Assembly: GCF_002946835.1 (NCBI RefSeq)
Contig: NZ_CP026652.1
Coordinates: forward strand, 5,270,001-5,334,000
DNA: 64,000 bases
Source of the DNA: Streptomyces dengpaensis
GTDB lineage: Bacteria > Actinomycetota > Actinomycetes > Streptomycetales > Streptomycetaceae
Direction of reading: 5' to 3'
In this document: positions 57,762-64,000 of the stretch, in pieces
How positions within the stretch are numbered: position 1 is the first letter of the stretch
Layout of the letters: each line of letters starts with the position of its first letter
Translations under genes and position numbers: made by a program
Notes under the pieces: generated by a model
What the model was told of the DNA's origin: nothing
The model's database searches: none
The model's input: only the letters and a program-made list of their open reading frames with translations

Positions 57762-60700
57762 CTAAAGGAGCGACGGCACCTCCACCGCGGCAACCGACCG
57801 AGCCGCCCGCTCAAGCGCACTCGCCAGAAGCGCCAAGTCCGTGGGCCCGTTACCCAGTTCACGAACGGGCCGCCGGGCCGGCGGGTCACCCATGCGATGC
57901 CATTCCAGGGGCACGACGGTGGGGCGGAGGGTCGCCGTACGGGGAATGCGCCCCGTGACCCGCCCACCTTGGAAGGGAACGTCGCGCCCGTCCGGCCGGA
58001 GCAGCCGCCCCCGCCCGGGCCCGGCTTCGTCCGCCCCGGGCACCGGCGCGTCGAGGGCCACCCGCAACGCGGCGGAACGGCCCAGCTCGGACCCGCCCGT
58101 ACGCCCGTCGACCCCGGCGGCCGCCACCAGATGCACCCCGAGCCGCTCCCCCTCCCGGGCAACGGCCTCAAGAGCCCGCACGACCGATCCGGCCGAGGGC
58201 CGCCCCGGCGACCCCAACGCGGGGGAGAGCAGCGCGTCGAGGTCGTCGACCACGACGACGAGACGGGCGAGCGGCGGCCCCGGCTCCGTACGCTCCCGCG
58301 CCGCGGCCGGCCGCAACCGCAGTGTCGAACTGGGCGGCGCGTCGAGATCCCCGGCGCCGGACGGCGTGCCGGGCGCCATGCCGGACGTCGCGCCGGGCAC
58401 TCTGCCGGACGGCGACTGGGCCGACCGCTGGGCCACGATCCGGCCCGACACCTCGCGCCGCGTGTGCCACTCGGCGAAGTCGAGCCGTCCGAGCAGCTCG
58501 GCCCGCCGCTTCAGCTCGGCGCTGAGTGCCTGGGCGAACTCCCGCATCCGTACGGGGTCGTTGGCGGCGAGGTGCGTTGTGACGTGAGGCAGGTCCGTAC
58601 AGACCTGGAGCCCCTCGCCACGCCCCGCGCCGCTCCCCGTACCGTCCCGCCCGTCAATCAGCACGATGCCGAGCCGGTCGGGCCGTTCGGCGGCGGCGAG
58701 GGACGCGGCCACGGTGCGCAGCAATTCCGTACGACCGCTGCCGGGCGGGCCCTCGATCAGCAGATGCGGGCCCTCGACGGGGAGATCGGCGGTGACGGGC
58801 CCGCGCGGTCCGGCACCGAGAACGATCCGGCCGCGACCGCCGAGCGCCTCCGTGTCGTCCGCCGCGTCCGCCCAACGCGCCATCAGCGAGGCGGGGGTGG
58901 CCCGTGCGAGTCCCAACTCGTCGAGCAGCCGCGCCGCTTGAGGCAACGGCGCGGACACGCGTGCGTGCCGCTCCCTGTGCGTACCGTCCGTCCGCAACGG
59001 CGCGAGCGCCCGCGCGAACCGCTCGGCCCACGCGACCGAGACGGCGTCGATCGCGGCGACGGTGCCGTGGCCCACGGGACCGCGCGGCAGCTGCCCGGCT
59101 GTGCCGGGGTGGGTGTTCCCGCCGTACGACGAACCGGCGTCCGGGACACCGGCGGCTCCGGACGCACCGGACACTCCGTACGCTCCGGACGCGCTGGACG
59201 CTCCGGTGAGCGGGGCTCCGGTGGCGCCCGGGTGCTTCGGTTCGCCCTGTGCGGAGCCGGGGTGCGTGGACCCGCGGTGCGAGGGGCCTCCGTGTGTGGA
59301 GTCGCCGTGCGTGGAGTCGGGGAACGTCGACCCGCCCCGCATCAGCCTGTCCGGCGTGGGTTCGCCTTGCGCGGAGCCGGGGTACGCGGGCGCGCCCTGC
59401 GCAGAGCCGGAGTGCGCCGCCCCGCCCCGCGGGTACCCGGCGCCATCGCGTGAGCGCCCCGCGGAGTCGCCCGGCGCGGACCCGCCGGCTCCGCCCCGCG
59501 CGGCACCCCCCGGTGAGGCCCCCGGGCCGCCCGGTGCGACCCGCAGCAGCCGCAGCGCCGTAGCCACGTCGCCGCTGAGCAGGGCGACCGCCCCGCACGC
59601 GCGGAACGCCGGTGACGCCGCGCACGCCGTCTCGTAGGTCTCCGTCACCGGCGATGCGGGCGATGCCGCCGGGGTCTCGGCGAGGCACACCGCGTGGATC
59701 CCGGCCCGAGCCCCCTCATGGGTCAGCCGCAGCACGGACTCCCGTACGTCGGTGCCGCCGGGGTCGCCGTCCACGACGACCACGGTGTACGGACCGTCGA
59801 AGCCCGCGCCCGCCGGGTCATCGTCGCGCGCCCAGGACGGGCGCCGCGCCGCGCCGCGTACGGTGCCGGGGGCGTCGTCGTACGGCCTGGGGTCGGTACC
59901 CGTACCGCCGTCGGGGCGGGGTCCCCGGGCCGTTTCCGTCAGGTGGTCGTCGAGGCGGCGCAGGAGTTCGTCCGTGCGGGCGGCGGCCTGTTCGCGGTCG
60001 TACGCGAGGAGGAGGCGGCAGTCCTGGCCGTGGGCCGGGCGGAGGTGCGGGAGCCAGCCGAGCCAGGACCACTCGGCGGTGCGCTCCTCGACCGTGCGGG
60101 AGCGGTCCGTGCTGATCAGGACGATCTCGAGGGCATCGGGGGAGTGCAGCGCGGCGAGCTGGGCCACCACCGCGCGGACCAGGCCCGCGAGGCGCGGACG
60201 CGGCCCGGCCAGGCCCAGCGCGCCGACCTCGCGCAGGTCGGCGGTCACCGGCACGGCGGGGAGCAGGCCCGAGCCGTCGGGCGTCGCCCGGTCCGCCGTG
60301 CCCAGCCGCACCGTCAGGGCCTCCGGATGCCCCGTGCCGCGCTCCCACAGGCGCGGTCCCGGCCCCAGCGCGGTGAGCAGCAGCGTCGCGGGGTCGGGCC
60401 AGCTCTCCGGCGACCGCGGCACGGCGGGGAGGAGTTCCTCCGCCGTGGCGTCTGCGTCGCCGTACGGGTCCTGCCCGGTTCCCGCCGGGCCGCCGCGGCC
60501 CCCGGTCAGCCGTCGTGCCCACGCGCCGATCCCGCCGCCCCGCCTGCGCACGCCGGCCGGGACGTCCGTGCCCCGTGCCGGAGTGCCCTTGCGCGTCCCG
60601 GGGGCGGGAGTGTCCGCGCGCTCGGCCACCGCGCCGGGGGACACGGGTTCGGCCCCGTCGCGCGGCCTGCTCTCGATGCCGGGCGCCCGGCCCTGTCCGG

Positions 60701-61553
60701 GGACCACCGGTGACCCGGCAGCGCTGTGTTCCTGTGCGCCGGGTACGCCCTCCGCGGCTCCCCACTCCGCCGATCCGTAGGCGTGATGGGTCTCTCCGGC
60801 GGCCGGAGCCGGGCTCCCCTGCGCGCCGGAAGCGCCCGCGACGCCCTCCACGCGCGCGTGGGGCACTGCGGATGCCGTCCTCGGCGGTGGGGCCGCGGGC
60901 GTGTCGGTCGCGGCGGTCACCCGGACATGTCCCTCCCCGTCCGGTGCCGTGCCCAGCGCCCCCGGACCGCCGGGCGGAGCCAGGCGCAGGGCGGACTCGC
61001 CGACGCGGAGGAGCGCGCCCGGGGCGAGGCGGAGCGGGCGGGTGCCGACGGGGGTGCCGTCGAGTGTCGTGCCGTTCGTGGAGCCGAGGTCGGTGACCGA
61101 GACGCGGCCCTCGGGGGTGACCGTGACCGCGCAGTGCAGGCGGGAGACGTCGGGGTCGTCCAGCGGCACGTCGGCGTCGGCGGAACGGCCGATGCGGATC
61201 TGGCCGCCGTGCAGGAAGTGGACGCCGCCCGCGTCGGGGCCGGCCACCACATGGAGTTGTGCGGCGCCGTCGTCCACGTCGGGGCCGGGCTCCGCGGGGG
61301 CGCCCAGGGACAGCACGGCGCCGTCCGTCAGGGGCGGCTCGCCCAGCGTGCAGCGCTGCCCGTCCAGCCGCTCCGCGCCCGCGTACAGCACCACCGGACC
61401 GTCGCCCCCGCCGACCGCCGAGGCGAGGCCCGCCGCGACCGCGGCGAGCGCCGTGCCGGCAGGCGCGGTGACCAGCACATCGCAGGCCGCGGCACGTCCC
61501 CGCGGCTCCGAAAGCGGGCCCAGCGGGTCTACGACGGTCAGCCGGATCTGCAT
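57762..61553 (-). CDS. FHA-domain FtsK/SpoIIIE-like ATPase
   Basis: A 1263-residue protein from ATG at 61553. A ubiquitin-like N-terminal part is followed by an FHA domain (residues 115-190: IRIGRSADADVPLDDPDVSRLH, DLGSTNGTTLDG). A long Pro/Ala linker leads to FtsK-type ATPase regions: a degenerate module around residues 450-620 and a second with Walker A GPPGSGRTELL and Walker B LVVVVDDLDALL. Between these lies low-complexity sequence of HPGSAQGEP-like units. FHA-FtsK architecture recalls EccC-type ATPases of type VII secretion. No EsxA-like gene is near. It is divergent from a Ser/Thr kinase. Confidence 0.8.
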   Translation of the reverse strand: MQIRLTVVDPLGPLSEPRGRAAACDVLVTAPAGTALAAVAAGLASAVGGGDGPVVLYAGAERLDGQRCTLGEPPLTDGAVLSLGAPAEPGPDVDDGAAQLHVVAGPDAGGVHFLHGGQIRIGRSADADVPLDDPDVSRLHCAVTVTPEGRVSVTDLGSTNGTTLDGTPVGTRPLRLAPGALLRVGESALRLAPPGGPGALGTAPDGEGHVRVTAATDTPAAPPPRTASAVPHARVEGVAGASGAQGSPAPAAGETHHAYGSAEWGAAEGVPGAQEHSAAGSPVVPGQGRAPGIESRPRDGAEPVSPGAVAERADTPAPGTRKGTPARGTDVPAGVRRRGGGIGAWARRLTGGRGGPAGTGQDPYGDADATAEELLPAVPRSPESWPDPATLLLTALGPGPRLWERGTGHPEALTVRLGTADRATPDGSGLLPAVPVTADLREVGALGLAGPRPRLAGLVRAVVAQLAALHSPDALEIVLISTDRSRTVEERTAEWSWLGWLPHLRPAHGQDCRLLLAYDREQAAARTDELLRRLDDHLTETARGPRPDGGTGTDPRPYDDAPGTVRGAARRPSWARDDDPAGAGFDGPYTVVVVDGDPGGTDVRESVLRLTHEGARAGIHAVCLAETPAASPASPVTETYETACAASPAFRACGAVALLSGDVATALRLLRVAPGGPGASPGGAARGGAGGSAPGDSAGRSRDGAGYPRGGAAHSGSAQGAPAYPGSAQGEPTPDRLMRGGSTFPDSTHGDSTHGGPSHRGSTHPGSAQGEPKHPGATGAPLTGASSASGAYGVSGASGAAGVPDAGSSYGGNTHPGTAGQLPRGPVGHGTVAAIDAVSVAWAERFARALAPLRTDGTHRERHARVSAPLPQAARLLDELGLARATPASLMARWADAADDTEALGGRGRIVLGAGPRGPVTADLPVEGPHLLIEGPPGSGRTELLRTVAASLAAAERPDRLGIVLIDGRDGTGSGAGRGEGLQVCTDLPHVTTHLAANDPVRMREFAQALSAELKRRAELLGRLDFAEWHTRREVSGRIVAQRSAQSPSGRVPGATSGMAPGTPSGAGDLDAPPSSTLRLRPAAARERTEPGPPLARLVVVVDDLDALLSPALGSPGRPSAGSVVRALEAVAREGERLGVHLVAAAGVDGRTGGSELGRSAALRVALDAPVPGADEAGPGRGRLLRPDGRDVPFQGGRVTGRIPRTATLRPTVVPLEWHRMGDPPARRPVRELGNGPTDLALLASALERAARSVAAVEVPSLL

Positions 61554-62027
61554 CGCCGTCAGCGGTCCCTTCCGCGCAGGTGTCCGCGACGAGGACGAGG
61601 CTCCGCCGCGGTCCCCCACCGCAGATTCCCCCACCGCACACGGGCACGTCGGCCAGTACTGGGGGCATCCTCGCACCTGCCACTGACAACGCGCCCGCCC
61701 CCCACCCGTAAGTGATCTTGATTGGTCGGCTCTGCCCGTAAAAGTGCCTGACCATTGCCCGACCGATGCCCGCTTGAGATCGGTCACGCAACGCTTCGGC
61801 AACCAACCGCCCGAACCGAGCGTCTTTCCATCGAACATGCAGGAGAACGCGTACGTAAGCGCAGATGAGCTCGCGAGCGCGTCGGCAAGCGCCTACGGGA
61901 AGCGACGCAAGCAAAGGAAGACGACAGCCCGTTGCCATGGACGGCGGCACTAGAGTGGGTCGGAACACCTGTACCACGGTGATCTCGGTTTACGGACCAG
62001 GCAAGCAAGCAGCAGGGAGCGCATGAC
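61554..62027. other. Divergent intergenic region between FHA-ATPase and kinase genes
   Basis: No gene is seen in 474 bases. It holds both leaders. AT-richer patches with CTTGATTGGTCGG and AAAAGTGCCTGACC occur around 61,715-61,755, suitable for promoters. Bases 61,860-61,935 contain several AAGCG words. I see no clear dyad. Confidence 0.5.
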
Positions 62028-63725
62028 GTGCGGCCGGTAGGGAGCAAGTACCTCCTTGAGGAGCCCCTGGGGCGCGGCGCCACAGGCACCGTCTGGCGAG
62101 CCCGCCAGAGGGAGACCGCGGGCGCCGAGGCGGCCGTGCCCGGGCAGCCCGGCGAGACCGTGGCGATCAAGGTCCTCAAGGAGGAGCTCGCCAACGACGC
62201 GGATGTGGTGATGCGGTTCCTGCGGGAGCGCTCGGTGCTGCTCCGGCTGACCCACCCGAACATCGTGCGCGTACGGGACCTGGTCGTCGAGGGCGACCTG
62301 CTCGCGCTCGTCATGGACCTGGTCGACGGCCCCGACCTGCACCGCTACCTGCGCGAGAACGGGCCCTTCACCCCCGTCGCCGCCTCCCTCCTCACCGCCC
62401 AGATCGCCGACGCGCTGGCCGCCAGTCACGCCGACGGCGTCGTCCACCGTGACCTGAAGCCCGCGAACGTCCTGCTCAAGCAGGACGGCGGCCAGATGCA
62501 CCCGATGCTGACGGACTTCGGCATCGCCCGGCTCGCGGACTCCCCGGGACTGACCCGGACCCACGAGTTCGTGGGCACCCCCGCCTATGTCGCGCCCGAG
62601 TCGGCCGAGGGGCGTCCGCAGACGTCCGCCGTCGACATCTACGGCGCGGGCATCCTGCTGTACGAGCTGGTCACCGGGCGTCCGCCCTTCGCGGGCGGGT
62701 CCGCCCTCGAGGTGCTCCACCAGCACCTGAGCGCCGAGCCGCGCCGCCCCTCGACCGTCCCGGACCCCTTGTGGACCGTCATAGAGCGCTGCCTGCGCAA
62801 GAACCCGGACGAGCGGCCCAGTGCCGAGAACCTCGCGCGCGGGCTGCGCACCGTCGCCGCAGGCATCGGCGTCCACGCGAACTCCGCGCAGATCGCCGCC
62901 GCGGAGGGCGTGGGGGCGCTGCTCGCCCCCGACCCGGCCCCGGCGACCGTCCCGGGCGTGCCCGGCGCGGCCGATCCCACGCAGGTGCTGCCGCACGGCG
63001 CGGCGGCGGGCGCGTACGACCCGAACGCCGCGACCAGCGTCATGCCGCACACGGGCGACGCCGACCCGACGTCCGTCCTCCCGAACCGCGGCGCGGCCGA
63101 TCCGACCGCCGTCATGCCGTCGGTGCCGCAGCACCAGCCGGGCGGTCAGCCCGGTCAGCCGGGCGAGGGCGAGGACCCGCATCCCTGGCAGAACCAGCTG
63201 CGCGCGGCCCGCGACCGCAACGAACAGACCCAGGTCCAGTACCTCGACCCGAACGAGGATCCCCTGCGCCGCCGCCCGCAGCGCCAGGTCGCACGGCCCC
63301 AGCAGCGACCGCAGCAGCAGCGACCGCCGCGGGGCCAGCAGCCGCCGCCCGGGTACGGGTATCCGCAGCAGCAGCCGCAGCAGTACGCGCCCCAGCAGCC
63401 GCAGCGGTATGCCCCGGCGCCCCAGCAGCAGCCCCAGCCGCAGCGGTACCAGGGCCCGCCGCAGCAGCCCCAGCAGCCCGCGCCGCGGCCGCCGCGCGAG
63501 CCGCGTCAGCGCAGCGCCAACCCGATGAAGATCCCGGGGCTCGGCTGCCTCAAGGGGTGCCTGTTCACGATCATCATCCTGTTTGTCGCCGGATGGCTGA
63601 TCTGGGAGTTGAGTCCCCTTCAGGAGTGGATCGGCACCGGGAAGGGGTACTGGGACCAGCTGAGCGACTGGTTCGGCACGGTCACCGACTGGGTCGGGGA
63701 ACTCGGCGGGGGCTCCGGCAACTGA
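62028..63725 (+). CDS. Membrane Ser/Thr protein kinase with TxVLP repeats
   Basis: A 565-residue kinase, GTG at 62028. The catalytic domain is complete: GRGATGTVW glycine loop, VAIKVL lysine, HRDLKPANVLL near 140 and DFGIARL near 163, followed by the activation segment ending GTPAYVAPE. Next comes a stretch of four spaced (D/A)xTxV(L/M)P units (about residues 317-364), a Gln/Pro/Arg-rich linker, one TM (CLFTIIILFVAGWLIWEL, about 515-530) and a short outside tail with Trp. Substrates may include itself and the FHA protein next door. Confidence 0.93.
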   Translation: MRPVGSKYLLEEPLGRGATGTVWRARQRETAGAEAAVPGQPGETVAIKVLKEELANDADVVMRFLRERSVLLRLTHPNIVRVRDLVVEGDLLALVMDLVDGPDLHRYLRENGPFTPVAASLLTAQIADALAASHADGVVHRDLKPANVLLKQDGGQMHPMLTDFGIARLADSPGLTRTHEFVGTPAYVAPESAEGRPQTSAVDIYGAGILLYELVTGRPPFAGGSALEVLHQHLSAEPRRPSTVPDPLWTVIERCLRKNPDERPSAENLARGLRTVAAGIGVHANSAQIAAAEGVGALLAPDPAPATVPGVPGAADPTQVLPHGAAAGAYDPNAATSVMPHTGDADPTSVLPNRGAADPTAVMPSVPQHQPGGQPGQPGEGEDPHPWQNQLRAARDRNEQTQVQYLDPNEDPLRRRPQRQVARPQQRPQQQRPPRGQQPPPGYGYPQQQPQQYAPQQPQRYAPAPQQQPQPQRYQGPPQQPQQPAPRPPREPRQRSANPMKIPGLGCLKGCLFTIIILFVAGWLIWELSPLQEWIGTGKGYWDQLSDWFGTVTDWVGELGGGSGN

Positions 63726-63928
63726 CTTCGGGTCAACTCCGCCTCGGAGCGGCCGACTCTGGGGATTTGTCGACATCTGACGGGTGATTTCCGCCTCTGC
63801 GGTCAAGGTTGCGGCTCCGGGCGCGTAGTTTTGTCGGCTGAGGGTCCGGGGAGCCCGCGGCGGCAGCCGCTGATGCGTACGGCCCCGGATGGCGCAGCAG
63901 CGACGACCCGCGTCTCGTAGGAGCAGTC
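63726..63928. other. Gap between two kinase genes
   Basis: 203 bases without a gene. The GGAG ribosome site of the next kinase is at 63920-63923. A -10-like TAGTTT lies near 63,826, about 100 bases upstream of the start, with no convincing -35. No terminator hairpin is visible after the first kinase. Confidence 0.45.
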
Positions 63929-64000
63929 TTGGCACGCAAGATCGGCAGCCGGTACACCGCGAACCAGATCCTGGGGCGGGGCAGCGCCGGCACGGTGTGG
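63929..64000 (+). CDS. Second Ser/Thr protein kinase (partial, N-terminus only)
   Basis: A start at TTG 63929 with GGAG five bases upstream gives ARKIGSRYTANQILGRGSAG followed by TVW at the window edge. The GRGSAGTVW glycine loop closely matches GRGATGTVW of the preceding kinase. It is therefore a paralogous kinase arranged in tandem. The TTG start is inferred; no in-frame ATG is present nearby. Confidence 0.85.
   Translation, partial: MARKIGSRYTANQILGRGSAGTVW

Noticed and set aside
57762..61553. A complete type VII secretion locus around the FHA-FtsK protein
   Set aside because: No WXG100, EccB, EccD or mycosin gene is seen within the window.

Overview
The window is high-GC actinobacterial DNA with strong G/C preference at third codon positions, frequent GTG starts, a WhiB-type protein, a very large NAD-glutamate dehydrogenase and eukaryote-like Ser/Thr kinases. 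A Streptomyces chromosome is the best reading. I had no database access, so product names rest on motifs, domain order and family knowledge.

Positions 1 to about 23,966 are the right part of a prophage. Its left end lies outside the window. Reading leftward from an immunity region at 21.24-21.54 kb come a small HTH gene, an early block (RecT/Bet recombinase, zinc-ribbon proteins, WhiB-like protein), a replication block (DnaD-like initiator, J-domain-like protein, helicase-loader-like protein), and an operator-controlled SSB/HNH block. These are followed by about a dozen small translationally coupled genes and the packaging/head genes (TerS, TerL, portal, minor capsid protein, scaffold). A gene resembling the Acb2/Tad1 cyclic-nucleotide sponges sits just downstream of the small terminase. 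Rightward genes are an XRE repressor, a two-TM membrane protein and a large serine integrase. The integrase ends 14 bases before the 3' part of a HAD phosphatase gene that lacks its catalytic N-terminus, so the phage integrated inside that gene.

From 24 to 31.2 kb lie a repeat tract, a DJ-1/PfpI gene and the 1646-residue glutamate dehydrogenase. From 31.4 to 53.7 kb is a cell-surface glycopolymer region. It holds a GtrA flippase-like protein, four GT2 plus CDP-glycerol-phosphotransferase (TagF-like) fusions, a GT4 enzyme, a TagH/TagG-type ABC exporter with a TetR regulator, GalE, and three polytopic glycosyltransferase-like proteins. An OhrR/Ohr peroxide pair interrupts it. Gene fragments show that the region has been turning over.

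From 53.9 to 57.5 kb is a sugar ABC importer (binding lipoprotein and two permeases, no ATPase). From 57.8 kb to the end are an FHA-FtsK-like ATPase, a divergent Ser/Thr kinase with TxVLP/TxVMP repeats, and the start of a second kinase.

The most useful new observations are: (1) a palindromic operator family (CAGGTAGCTACCTG type) embedded next to extended -10 promoters at two prophage loci; (2) a junction where one base change would explain simultaneous loss of a stop and an overlapping start; (3) a second operator-like dyad in a promoter spacer; (4) a candidate replication origin inside the initiator gene; (5) possible FHA-kinase recognition repeats; (6) gene 3' ends duplicated downstream at three separate loci.
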